A DNA stretch of 35,987 nucleotides from Candidatus Aminicenantota bacterium (GTDB lineage Bacteria; Acidobacteriota; Aminicenantia; Aminicenantales; Aminicenantaceae). The DNA is taken from positions 34,032 through 70,018 of the forward strand of contig WVZL01000039.1 in NCBI GenBank assembly GCA_011772495.1, in the 5' to 3' direction. Positions 1 through 7,282 of this stretch are shown here, piece by piece; the stretch's first letter is position 1, and each line of letters opens with the position of its first letter. A model generated the notes under the pieces. It was not told the DNA's origin. It searched no databases and was given only the letters and a program-made list of their open reading frames with translations. The position numbers were made by a program, and so were the translations under genes.

Positions 1-1
1 T

Positions 2-352
2 TATGAAGAGCAGTCCGCTTATTCTCCTGACGGAAAACTCATTTCCTTCATGGCCAATCTCTTCGACCGCGGCTATGAAAGAAGGTTGACCAGAGCCTGG
101 AGAAGACACAAGACAAAATCCAATAATTTTATAATAAAGAACCTCTTTACCGACCTCTATCTCATGAACAGGAACGGAAAGGTCCTCGAGCGCCTGACTT
201 ATTTTGTGGAGAAGGATTGGCAAGGTCACCATCCCCTGGTCACCCGCAGCGCTTGGAGCAAGGATGGAAAAACCCTGCTTATTGCGGTCACTCTGCGCTC
301 CAATATCACCGGAAAGAAAGTGGACGAATCCATTTATAAGTTGATTTTGTGA
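2..352 (+). CDS. C-terminal fragment of a TolB/WD40-type beta-propeller protein (5' end outside window)
   Basis: The reading frame is open from base 2, so the gene begins upstream of the window. Its 116 visible residues contain two blades of the TolB/PD40 type: a YSPDGK motif at the very start and a WSKDGK motif near the end, each followed by a hydrophobic beta strand. Such propellers are found in TolB, in prolyl-oligopeptidase-like peptidases and in sensor regions of bacterial Ser/Thr kinases. The visible part has no catalytic domain, so the enzyme class cannot be told. A basic linker rich in Arg and Lys lies between the two blades. The first in-frame ATG (position 50) falls inside the first blade and is not a believable start. 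Confidence 0.7.
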   Translation, partial: YEEQSAYSPDGKLISFMANLFDRGYERRLTRAWRRHKTKSNNFIIKNLFTDLYLMNRNGKVLERLTYFVEKDWQGHHPLVTRSAWSKDGKTLLIAVTLRSNITGKKVDESIYKLIL

Positions 353-429
353 TACATTTTCATTTTTCAGTTGAAAGATCTAAATCAAATTGAGAGAATG
401 ACGCCTTATATTTCAATACGGGAGGCATG

Positions 430-1737
430 ATGAATCAAAAAATAGGTTTGAGCCGCAGGAATTTTTTAAGGGATTCAGCTATCGGCATTTTTGGTGCTGC
501 CATACCTGCCAAGATGCGCCAGGAAAAGACTGAAGAAAAAGAAAAAGAGCCGACGCTAAAGGTCAAGAGCTTTCGCACCCTGGGGCGTACGGGTTGGAAG
601 GTCTCAGAAATCGGCGGAGGTTATCTCGGTGAGGAAGGGTTGATGAATGCCATGCTGGATGCAGGAGTGAACTACATCGATACCGCAGAAAGCTACCCCA
701 ACCAGAAGTTGTACGGTTCTGTCCTTAAGAGTCGCAACCGGAAGGAGGTCTTTATCACCTCCAAAATGGAGATCAAGGAAGACGTCTCCAAGGAAGGCTT
801 TTTGGAGAGGTTTAAGAAATGCCTGGAGGAGCTCCAGACCGATTATATCGATTGTATGATGATGCACTTGCCGTCAAATATCGAAATGCTGAAGACAGAA
901 GGCTTCCATGCTGCCATGCAGCAGTTGAAAACAGAAGGGCGCTTGCGGTTTATCGGGGTTTCCCACCATGGGTCTTTCTGGTTCAAGGACCCTGATGAGA
1001 CGATGGAGAAGATTCTCCTGGCTGCGGCTGAGGACGGCCGTTTTGATGTATTTCTCATGGCTTATAATTTTCTGAAGATGGATAACTCGGAAAAAGTGCT
1101 TCAGGTTTGCAAGGAAAAAAATATCGGCACAGCTTTGATGAAGACCAAACCCGTATCGACTTATTATTTGGTAAAATCGAGAGTCGAGGCTTTACAGAAA
1201 GAAGGAAAAGAGGTTCATGAGCTCTATCTTGCCGGAGTGGAACGCTTCAAGAAACAGGCAGAAATGGCCGACCATTTTGTAGAAAAATACGATCTAAAGA
1301 ATCCAGAGGAAATAAAGGATGCGGCGGTGCGCTTTGTCCTGAGCAATCCTAATGTCAGCACGGTGTGCTGTTCCATGAGAAGCTTTGATGACTTAGAAAG
1401 GTTTGTCCGCCTTTCTGGCACCAGATTGAGCAATCTGGAAAAGAAGAAGCTAGCTGCTTTCAGGGAAGGATGCGGTCCGCTGTACTGCCGTCATGCCTGC
1501 GGAGTCTGCGAGCCCAAATGTCCCCATGGCGTTCCTGTCAACACCATCATGCGCTATAATCATTATTTTGAAGCCCAAGGCCGTGAAAAATATGCTATGA
1601 CTCAGTACGCCGCCATTCCCGGGGCCAAAGCTGGCCTCTGCTCGAATTGTTCAGGATTCTGCGAGAGTGGCTGTCCTTATAAGGTTCCCATCCAGGGCAA
1701 GCTCATCCTCGCCCACCATCAGCTGTCATTACCCTGA
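430..1737 (+). CDS. Tat-exported aldo/keto reductase with C-terminal iron-sulfur cluster motifs
   Basis: This is an aldo/keto reductase-fold oxidoreductase. The N-terminus carries a twin-arginine motif (SRRNFLRD) and a short hydrophobic stretch, so export of a folded, cofactor-loaded protein is likely. Numbering from the upstream ATG at 427, the catalytic tetrad is visible: Asp85, Tyr90 in DTAESY, Lys113 in TSKM and His147 in MMMHLP. The last ~85 residues hold two Cys clusters (C354/358/361/365 and C405/408/412/416, each followed by a Pro-containing segment), as in the ferredoxin-like tail of this AKR subfamily. Such a tail suggests an electron-transfer partner rather than simple NADPH chemistry. 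Of two adjacent ATGs (427, 430) I prefer 430, because GGAGG at 421-425 is only 1 nt from the first and 4 nt from the second. It appears monocistronic. The substrate is unknown. Confidence 0.88.
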   Translation: MNQKIGLSRRNFLRDSAIGIFGAAIPAKMRQEKTEEKEKEPTLKVKSFRTLGRTGWKVSEIGGGYLGEEGLMNAMLDAGVNYIDTAESYPNQKLYGSVLKSRNRKEVFITSKMEIKEDVSKEGFLERFKKCLEELQTDYIDCMMMHLPSNIEMLKTEGFHAAMQQLKTEGRLRFIGVSHHGSFWFKDPDETMEKILLAAAEDGRFDVFLMAYNFLKMDNSEKVLQVCKEKNIGTALMKTKPVSTYYLVKSRVEALQKEGKEVHELYLAGVERFKKQAEMADHFVEKYDLKNPEEIKDAAVRFVLSNPNVSTVCCSMRSFDDLERFVRLSGTRLSNLEKKKLAAFREGCGPLYCRHACGVCEPKCPHGVPVNTIMRYNHYFEAQGREKYAMTQYAAIPGAKAGLCSNCSGFCESGCPYKVPIQGKLILAHHQLSLP

Positions 1738-1775
1738 TTTTTTCTTTTATTATGGATATGGGGGAGAGATCTTAA

Positions 1776-2546
1776 TTGGGTGTTAGGGTAATCGACACTA
1801 ACGCAGACAATGTTCTTGTGTACGGAGTCTGCGGGTACAAGAGCCTGAAGACACCAGGATACCTAGAGAAGGTCGAGTGGTTAAAAGACCGCTTTTCAGA
1901 AGGCTTGAGATTAAAAACATTGTATTCAGATGAGGATAGGACTCAGGGCATGATCGAGTACATTCCGGGTGAACATTGCTGGAGACCAGTTGAAGCAAGC
2001 GGTTACATGTTCATTCACTGTCTCTTTGTTGGCTTTAAGCGGGCTTACAAGGGGAAAGGTTATGCTTCGCTTTTAGTGGATGAATGTCTGAAAGATGCCA
2101 AAAAGGAAAATATGCATGGTGGGGCAGTAGTCACCCGTAAAAGCGCATTCATGGTCGGCAAGGAAATATTTTTAAAAAAAGGCTTTGAGGTTGTGGATAG
2201 TGCACCTCCAGATTTTGAGTTACTCGTAAAAAAATTCAATAAGAGCGCGCCCACACCCAAATTCAAAGGGAATTGGGAAGAGAGAATGAGTCGATATGGG
2301 AAAGGTTTAACGATTATCAGAGCAGATCAATGTCCTTACTCAATAAAGAATGTTAAAGAAATTAGAGAAACGGCAGAAGAGAAATTCAGGATAAAACCAA
2401 ACATAATCAATCTGAAAAATTACCAAGAAGCCCAAAATAGCCCCTGCCCATTCGGAACCTTCTGTATACTGTATAATAGAAAAGCGATCGCGCACCACCC
2501 CATCAGCAATACCCGGTTCACCAACATCATGAACAAAGTTCTATAG
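1776..2546 (+). CDS. GNAT family N-acetyltransferase with C-terminal YoaP-like domain
   Basis: The N-terminal ~150 residues are a GNAT acyltransferase. The acetyl-CoA-binding motif is visible as a hydrophobic strand followed by YKGKGYASLLVDECL, and later by an FLKKGF strand-loop. The C-terminal part, with PCPFGTFCILYNRKAIAHHP followed by a TRF..IM tail, matches the YoaP-like domain that follows GNAT modules in Bacillus YoaP and relatives. The acyl acceptor is unknown. The start is a TTG: it lies directly after an in-frame TAA (1773-1775) and 8 nt after GGGGAGAG (1760-1767), and no ATG fits. A dispersed repeat element begins immediately after the stop codon. Some family members are annotated simply as N-acetyltransferases; I infer nothing more specific. 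Confidence 0.85.
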   Translation: MGVRVIDTNADNVLVYGVCGYKSLKTPGYLEKVEWLKDRFSEGLRLKTLYSDEDRTQGMIEYIPGEHCWRPVEASGYMFIHCLFVGFKRAYKGKGYASLLVDECLKDAKKENMHGGAVVTRKSAFMVGKEIFLKKGFEVVDSAPPDFELLVKKFNKSAPTPKFKGNWEERMSRYGKGLTIIRADQCPYSIKNVKEIRETAEEKFRIKPNIINLKNYQEAQNSPCPFGTFCILYNRKAIAHHPISNTRFTNIMNKVL

Positions 2547-2700
2547 TGGGGTCGGCCCAAGGTGATTAATAAAATGAGGTTCGGGCCAAGCTAACTTATT
2601 GATTTATAATAAATAGCCTCCTTTTTTCCTCAAAATTAGGCCTTAAACAGGCAATTTTAGGGCCAAAATAAGCCCTTTAAGAACTCTCTGACTAGGAATC
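2547..2700 (+). repeat. Dispersed ~115-bp hairpin-forming repeat, copy A
   Basis: This is one of three related intergenic copies, all in the same orientation (the others are at 14601 and 19234). The core starts with the TCGGGCCAAGCTAACTTA-type motif at 2581. An AT-rich TATAATAAATA..CCTcCTTTTT block follows, then an inverted repeat (CTTAAAC..GGC.ATTTT and AAAAT..GCC..TTTAAG) that can fold into a hairpin, ending near AAGAACTC. Copy A is preceded by a second version of the left end, GGGGTCGGCCC at 2548, directly after the acetyltransferase stop codon. It has no coding capacity. It could be a MITE- or REP-like relic and may serve as a transcription end. Confidence 0.7.
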
Positions 2701-2775
2701 ATCCGAGAAAGCTCACCCCTTATTTAACAATCATTATCCCAGCATAAAGATCTCATTCCAAAGTGAAAAAATCGC

Positions 2776-2804
2776 TTGACGAGATAACAGTTGTATAATA
2801 CAAT
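2776..2804 (+). promoter_or_regulatory. Sigma-70-type promoter of the MarR gene with an overlapping palindromic operator
   Basis: The -35 is TTGACG (2776-2781), the spacer 17 nt and the -10 TACAAT (2799-2804). A perfect 6+1+6 palindrome, TTGTATAATACAA (2791-2803), covers the spacer end and most of the -10. TTGTAT-type half-sites are typical of MarR-family operators. The MarR gene starts 36 bp downstream, so autorepression is the simple reading. Confidence 0.72.
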
Positions 2805-2839
2805 AGTTGCAGTATAAAACTAAATAATCGGAGCAAGCA

Positions 2840-3295
2840 ATGGAGATCAAAAAAATTCGTAATTTCAGAAAAATATTACGCAATTTTGAACGGCTGACGT
2901 CCATCCAGCTCAAAAGCTGCTGCAGTAGAGTTTCTCTCGCTCAGTGCCATGTGCTCCTAGAAATCGAAGAACTCGACGAAGCGACGACCGGGCAACTGGC
3001 GCAACGGCTCGGTTTGGATAAAAGCACTCTGAGTCGGACTATCGACAGTCTGGTGAATATGGGATTACTGGAACGCTTACCGAGTCCTTCAGACCGGAGA
3101 TTTACTCCGGTAGTTTTAACCAAGCAGGGAAAGGCTGTGTGTAATGCTATCAACCATGAAGCAGACGATTATTACGATCGGGTCTTCAACAGTATTCCCC
3201 AGGGAAAGCACGAGGTGCTAATTAGAGATTTATCTCTCCTTGTTCAGGCTATGTCAGCCGAGGAAGAGAGTCGAGTTGCTGATTCAAAGTGCTGA
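2840..3295 (+). CDS. MarR-family winged-helix transcriptional regulator
   Basis: At 151 residues it has the usual MarR length. The winged-helix core is clear: a recognition-helix region TTGQLAQRLGLDKSTLSRTID, then the wing with the family signature LPSPSDRRFTPVVLT. MarR dimers bind palindromes and release them on binding phenolic or other ligands, or on thiol oxidation. Cys27, Cys28 and Cys36 sit in the first ligand/dimer helices and another Cys ends the protein, so redox or metal(loid) sensing is possible but unproven. It has its own sigma-70-type promoter with a palindrome over the -10. The methyltransferase gene follows after 34 nt and is probably co-transcribed and co-regulated. Confidence 0.93.
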   Translation: MEIKKIRNFRKILRNFERLTSIQLKSCCSRVSLAQCHVLLEIEELDEATTGQLAQRLGLDKSTLSRTIDSLVNMGLLERLPSPSDRRFTPVVLTKQGKAVCNAINHEADDYYDRVFNSIPQGKHEVLIRDLSLLVQAMSAEEESRVADSKC

Positions 3296-3329
3296 AATGC
3301 AATAAACAGAAGGGAAAGGAGAAGAGCAA

Positions 3330-3953
3330 ATGAACAGTAAGAAATATTTTGAGACCGTGGCTGACCAGTGGGATACGATGCGCGAAGGCTTTTTTAGTGA
3401 AAATGTTCGAGAGAAAGCATTCGAAACTGCGAGCCTTCAACCAAGCAAGCTGGCAGCTGATGTCGGTGCAGGAACAGGATTCATCACCGAAGGGCTCATC
3501 AAAAGAGGTTTAAAGGTCATTGCCGTAGATCAGTCTAAAGCCATGCTCGATAAATTGAAGCTTAAGTTTCCCTCCTCCTCCCAGATTGATTGCCGGATCG
3601 GGGAGGCCGAGAAATTGCCCGTAGAAGATGATTCGGTCGATTACGTTTTTGCCAACATGTTTTTGCATCACGTGAAGAATCCGCAGCTGGCCATAAAAGA
3701 GATGACGAGAATTCTAAAATCGGGGGGCAAACTAGTCATTTCTGACCTGGATGAACATGATTTCCAATTTCTAAAGATAGAACATCACGATCGGTGGATG
3801 GGCTTTAAAAGAGAAGACGTTAAGCAATGGTTCAGGGAAGCAGGCCTAAAGAAGGTGAGCTTGGATTGCGCGGGAGAGAAATGCTCTTCGGAATCAAACA
3901 GCAGTGATGAAAGTGCGGCCATCGATATCTTTGTCGCCTCGGGCGAGAAATAA
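3330..3953 (+). CDS. Class I SAM-dependent methyltransferase
   Basis: A class I (Rossmann-like, Methyltransf_11 type) methyltransferase of 207 residues. Motif I is DVGAGTG at residues 44-50, the acidic end of strand 2 is AVDQS, motif II/III is the DSVDYVFANMFLHH region, and the post-motif is LKSGGKLVISDLDEHD. The HHDRWMGF stretch and its position after LxxGGKLVISDLDEH resemble the methyltransferase halves of regulator-methyltransferase fusions; here regulator and enzyme are separate neighbours. Two cysteines (CAGEKC) close the fold before a Ser-rich tail. The acceptor is unknown: a small molecule, quinone-like compound or metalloid are all possible. The start is supported by a GGAAAGGAG-type ribosome site. 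Confidence 0.88.
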   Translation: MNSKKYFETVADQWDTMREGFFSENVREKAFETASLQPSKLAADVGAGTGFITEGLIKRGLKVIAVDQSKAMLDKLKLKFPSSSQIDCRIGEAEKLPVEDDSVDYVFANMFLHHVKNPQLAIKEMTRILKSGGKLVISDLDEHDFQFLKIEHHDRWMGFKREDVKQWFREAGLKKVSLDCAGEKCSSESNSSDESAAIDIFVASGEK

Positions 3954-4020
3954 TTACCAAAATAAAAGAGATAATGTGCGTGATCGATACTTTTCTTGCC
4001 CGTAGGTCTTTCCGCTGAAG

Positions 4021-4064
4021 ATAGGAAAAAAGTGCTATTTATGAAAAACAAACTTTTTTCCTAT
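4021..4064. terminator. AT-rich 13-bp inverted repeat, probable terminator after the methyltransferase
   Basis: ATAGGAAAAAAGT at 4021-4033 is exactly mirrored by ACTTTTTTCCTAT at 4052-4064 with an 18-nt loop. The A-run and T-run lie inside the stem, so it could act as a factor-independent terminator in either direction. It lies between the methyltransferase stop and the next ribosome site. Confidence 0.45.
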
Positions 4065-4142
4065 TGTGGAGTAGATTCAACTGAATTACCTTGGGTGAGG
4101 AGATGAAACAGAAGACCTTTTTTATCGTAAGGAGGTTCAGGT

Positions 4143-5447
4143 ATGCGAAATTTCCTCATTTTGTTCGTTATTGTCTTGTTGATCGTGCTGTTCTTATCTT
4201 GTGGCTCTTCAGACAAAAGTCAGAATGTTGACACCCGCTCTCTCTCCGCAGAACTCGAATTCTCAGAAAAGATAGTGGCGGGCGGTCCCTCGGATTTCAT
4301 GGAAGTACGATACATCATGCTCCGCGGGTCGAACTATGAAATCGGAAAGAAACTGGCAGAGATTGCTTCTGCACGCTTTGAATCCTGTCCAATTCCTTAT
4401 CCTTATCAGGATAAAACAGAGGCGCAACTTCGTTATTTTGGGAAGAATTATCCAAGTTTCATGGAACGTATGCGCGGCGTAGCCGCTGCCTTCGAAAAAG
4501 AACTCCAAGACGTTTCCTGGAACTTTGCAGCCTTGTACTATGGATTTACTCTGCCTGGTTCGGGATGCAGCTCAGTTTTTTATCCGCCGAATACAACCAA
4601 AGACAGTCGCGGAGTACTCAGTCGAAACTTCGATTTCACGACGGGCACCATCAACGGCAAGAAGCCAAAAGAAGGTGAACTATCGGCCTGTGCCCGGCCC
4701 TATATTATCGAGATACACCCTAGTGTTGGTTATGCTTCTCTTGTGGTATGCAGTTTTGATCTGCTGGGAGGAGCTCTGGATGGAATAAATTCCGAAGGAC
4801 TGACCATGGCCATCCACTCTGATAATGACGTGATAGAGGAAGTCGGAATGAATCCTGCGCCCGGACCTCAGGAAGGATTCAACGAGATCCAGATCATCCG
4901 CTATATATTGGACACCTGTAGAGACGTACAAGAGGCCAAAGAGGCTCTGCGCCAGGCGAAGCTGTATTACAACATAGCTCCCTTTCATTATATCATTGCT
5001 GATCGACATGGAGGGTCTTTTATCTGGGAAAATTCACCAACAATGGACCGCGCCTACGCTATCGATGGCCATAACGCTCCACTGGTGACCACTAATTTTC
5101 TTCTCCACAGGTACCAGGATCCGGAGCAGCTCCCGGGGGATAAATTCAGCTTCGGTTGGTTCAATCGTTTCCGGGAAATAAGACAACGTATTGTTCAGCA
5201 CAAGGGAAAGTTTGATAAAGCATTCATCAAAGAGACGAACCAGTGCGTAGCCATGGAATTCCCCATTCCACCAGAATTTGTCAATATCATGGAAGCGCCT
5301 ACTCGAACACTCTGGCACGCACTCTACTATCCTGAGCTGCTGAGAGTCGAGCTCGATTTTTATTTGGGCGAGGAAGTTGACCCGTCAGCCCCAAACGGGC
5401 TTAAAATTCGACGCTCTGGTTATCATGTCTTCAGTCTTAAACGATAA
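4143..5447 (+). CDS. Ntn-hydrolase lipoprotein, peptidase C45 / linear amide C-N hydrolase-like
   Basis: A lipoprotein signal peptide ends in the lipobox FLSC with Cys20. The body resembles the acyl-CoA:6-aminopenicillanate acyltransferase / linear amide hydrolase group. Gly141-Cys142 in GSGCSSVFY is the expected self-cleavage site and nucleophile, followed at the usual distance by RNFDF (161-165) and later by LDGINSEGLTMAIHSDN. Family members split or transfer linear amide bonds (N-acyl amino acids, beta-lactam side chains) after autocatalytic removal of a propeptide. Here the ~120 residues between lipid anchor and nucleophile would remain anchored as the pro-chain. AAGGAGG at 4129-4135 supports the start. 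The substrate is unknown. Confidence 0.82.
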   Translation: MRNFLILFVIVLLIVLFLSCGSSDKSQNVDTRSLSAELEFSEKIVAGGPSDFMEVRYIMLRGSNYEIGKKLAEIASARFESCPIPYPYQDKTEAQLRYFGKNYPSFMERMRGVAAAFEKELQDVSWNFAALYYGFTLPGSGCSSVFYPPNTTKDSRGVLSRNFDFTTGTINGKKPKEGELSACARPYIIEIHPSVGYASLVVCSFDLLGGALDGINSEGLTMAIHSDNDVIEEVGMNPAPGPQEGFNEIQIIRYILDTCRDVQEAKEALRQAKLYYNIAPFHYIIADRHGGSFIWENSPTMDRAYAIDGHNAPLVTTNFLLHRYQDPEQLPGDKFSFGWFNRFREIRQRIVQHKGKFDKAFIKETNQCVAMEFPIPPEFVNIMEAPTRTLWHALYYPELLRVELDFYLGEEVDPSAPNGLKIRRSGYHVFSLKR

Positions 5448-5508
5448 TAATATTTTTGTGATATTTCCAGAGAGCCGTATCTTTCGATAACTCGGTAGGA
5501 GGCAAGTA

Positions 5509-5805
5509 ATGTATTTAGATATTTTCAAAGAAAAATCAGATAAAGAGAATTTAAAAAGTTTACAGGGCTTTATCATAATACTCTCAGTGATCATCATGGG
5601 CACCATCGTAATTTCTGAAGCCACGGCCTGGATATCGAGAGGGACAGAAAGAGCCATCGTGATGATGATGGGATTCTGGATTTATTGCGCGGCCTTTCAA
5701 AGATTCCTTCAAAAACAGCCTTATGTCCTAAGGCTGATCGTCTTTTTTATTTTAGTATTGATTTACTGGGCAGGCATTTACCTGTACTTCACGCTGAAGT
5801 ATTGA
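5509..5805 (+). CDS. Small three-helix membrane protein of unknown function
   Basis: 98 residues with three hydrophobic segments (about residues 19-40, 48-62 and 75-96) and short charged loops. The cytoplasmic N-terminus is rich in Lys and Glu. I do not recognise the family. AGGAGG at 5497-5502, 6 nt before the ATG, makes it a believable gene. It follows the Ntn-hydrolase lipoprotein by 61 nt and precedes the DUF4177-like gene by 33 nt, so the three may share a transcript. Confidence 0.7.
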   Translation: MYLDIFKEKSDKENLKSLQGFIIILSVIIMGTIVISEATAWISRGTERAIVMMMGFWIYCAAFQRFLQKQPYVLRLIVFFILVLIYWAGIYLYFTLKY

Positions 5806-5838
5806 GATTCTTTAACTCAAGATACGAAGGGAGTCAGA

Positions 5839-6030
5839 ATGTATGAATATAAATTTATTAAAATAAAGCTGGGTTTTTTCTTAAGGCGCCCTGAAGGAGG
5901 CCAAGATTACCATGAGGTGGTAAGAAAATTTGCCTCTGAAGGCTGGCGTTTGGTTCAGATATTTTCTCCGATTCTACCTCCTGCTAATTTCTCCAAATAT
6001 TTTGAACTGATCTTTGAAAGAGAAAAGTAG
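5839..6030 (+). CDS. DUF4177-like small protein
   Basis: 63 residues. It begins with the typical YEYKFIKI strand and has the central helix HEVVRKFASEGWRLVQI, where EGW(R/E)L is the hallmark of DUF4177 proteins, followed by a C-terminal strand ending FELIFERE. The function of this family is unknown; it is a compact alpha/beta domain, probably cytoplasmic. GAAGGGAG lies just upstream of the ATG. It may belong to a transcript with the preceding small membrane protein. Confidence 0.75.
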   Translation: MYEYKFIKIKLGFFLRRPEGGQDYHEVVRKFASEGWRLVQIFSPILPPANFSKYFELIFEREK

Positions 6031-6165
6031 CAACGGAGTAGTGGCAAACGTACGGGAAACCAGGATGGAAAGCCTTTCTAATAAAAATAAGTAAATCTAT
6101 TGTGTATTTATTAATGGAAATAGAAACATAATATATAAACTTCAGCTTAAATGAAGGAGAAAAAA

Positions 6166-6522
6166 ATGGATTCCAAAGCTAAAGAAAAGATTGAGAAAAT
6201 AATTTATGATCGCAAGAGAGCCCATAAGTTTTTTGTTGAGAACTCCAGAGTATATAAGTCCTTTGTTGAAATGGAGGAGAGAACATTCTCTAAAGGCCAT
6301 TTAGATAAGAAATCCAAGGAATTGATTGCGCTCGGGATATCCATACATAAAAACTGTGAATCATGTATGGAGTGGCATATGAAACAAGCCCTGGATTCAG
6401 GAGCCACCAAAGAACAGATTTTAGAGGCTATTGAAGTTGGAATGGAAATGGGAGGCGGACCTGCAACAGTCTCGAGTAGGTTTGCTTTACAAGTGCTTGA
6501 GCATTATACAAATCAAGATTGA
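6166..6522 (+). CDS. Carboxymuconolactone decarboxylase / AhpD-like protein
   Basis: A 118-residue protein of the CMD/AhpD fold. The core motif is ELIALGISIHKNCESCMEWH, with a redox-type CxxC and a His four residues after the second Cys, as in AhpD-like alkylhydroperoxidases. This argues for thiol-based peroxide reduction or a related disulfide function rather than true muconolactone decarboxylation. The helix after it (GATKEQILEAIEVGMEMGG) is also typical. An upstream in-frame ATG exists at 6151, but AAGGAG (6153-6158) lies between the two and is 7 nt before the ATG at 6166, which fixes the start. The stop is 32 nt before the next small membrane gene. Confidence 0.87.
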   Translation: MDSKAKEKIEKIIYDRKRAHKFFVENSRVYKSFVEMEERTFSKGHLDKKSKELIALGISIHKNCESCMEWHMKQALDSGATKEQILEAIEVGMEMGGGPATVSSRFALQVLEHYTNQD

Positions 6523-6554
6523 TCCTTAAGAAAGAGAAGTATTGAGGTTAACGA

Positions 6555-6746
6555 ATGGCTAAACGGCAAATTCCGCCAAAGTTATGCCAAAGCGCAGCTA
6601 TCCTATCTTTGGCGATTGCCTTAATCAGCTTCTCAGGAATCGTTCTCAAGAATGATTTTGCAGGAAGGCTGATTTTCGGCTCAACCTGGAGTCTGGTCGG
6701 CATTGGGTGGCTAGGCCAGTATTTTCACTCAAAAAACACAGGCTAG
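6555..6746 (+). CDS. Small membrane protein of unknown function
   Basis: 63 residues with two hydrophobic segments (about 14-32 and 38-55), a basic N-terminus and a short polar tail. No family is recognised. GAGG at 6544-6547 precedes the ATG by 7 nt. It follows the AhpD-like gene closely and probably shares its transcript, which then ends at the hairpin directly after its stop codon. Confidence 0.6.
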   Translation: MAKRQIPPKLCQSAAILSLAIALISFSGIVLKNDFAGRLIFGSTWSLVGIGWLGQYFHSKNTG

Positions 6747-6776
6747 TCCTCTTAAGTAAAAGAGCAGGACTTTGTT
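6745..6776. terminator. Hairpin between convergent genes, probable terminator
   Basis: AGTCCTCTT at 6745 pairs with AAGAGCAGGACT ending at 6771 (one bulged base), followed by TTGTTT. It overlaps the stop codon of the small membrane gene and faces the convergent DUF1801 gene. Confidence 0.5.
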
Positions 6777-6895
6777 TGGGTTAATATCTTCGGCAGGAAA
6801 TTCTCCTCCATTCAATGCTCGTGCCCTCTTTTCCGATCCCTTACCTGGATAATCGATTACATTCTTCATTCCGCCGTTTGAAGGCCACAGAGAAG

Positions 6896-7279
6896 TCATA
6901 TCCAACCTCTCTTCTTATACAGTGCATATCCTTTTTCCAGTGCCACTTCGATCTGTTTTTCCAGGCCAGCATCCAATTGTTTTATATGAAAACAAGATTT
7001 TCCCTTTAGCAACTTCAGTAATTCTGGTTTAAAGACATCCTTTAAGGAAGTGTCCGTATAGATTGGCATGTAATAAAATCCGACGTATTTGCTCTGGATG
7101 ATCAAACCTGCGAAGTAGACCTCTTTCCTTTTCCTTCCGGCTATGACAAGGTCTTTGAATGACCACAAATCATACTTACTATCCAGGTCAAATTTTGGCT
7201 TCAGAGGATCTTCGAATTTCTTGAGCATTTCTTTAAGCCTACGAAATATTTTGATGAGGTCTTTTTCCATTTTTAGCAC
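6896..7279 (-). CDS. DUF1801 (YdhG-like) domain protein
   Basis: 127 residues resembling the DUF1801/YdhG fold: a central GLIIQSKYVGFYYMPIY strand pair, then LLKGKSCFHIK followed by a C-terminal helix ending YALYKKRGWI. Some relatives are described as iron chaperone-like, but here the function is open. The start is GTG at 7279, four nt after the stop of the upstream gene and 7 nt after AGGGA; an ATG three codons later lacks a ribosome site. It is therefore the second gene of a two-gene minus-strand operon with the AlkD-like glycosylase. Confidence 0.75.
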   Translation of the reverse strand: MLKMEKDLIKIFRRLKEMLKKFEDPLKPKFDLDSKYDLWSFKDLVIAGRKRKEVYFAGLIIQSKYVGFYYMPIYTDTSLKDVFKPELLKLLKGKSCFHIKQLDAGLEKQIEVALEKGYALYKKRGWI

Positions 7280-7282
7280 ATG

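Noticed and set aside
2794..2799. TATAAT at 2794 as the -10 of the MarR gene
   Set aside because: It would leave only a 12-nt spacer from TTGACG. TACAAT at 2799 gives 17 nt.
6151..6165. Upstream ATG of the AhpD-like gene
   Set aside because: The Shine-Dalgarno AAGGAG lies after this ATG and is correctly spaced for the ATG at 6166.
6815..7009. 64-codon frame between convergent genes
   Set aside because: Mostly antisense to the DUF1801 gene, with no ribosome site or recognisable domain.
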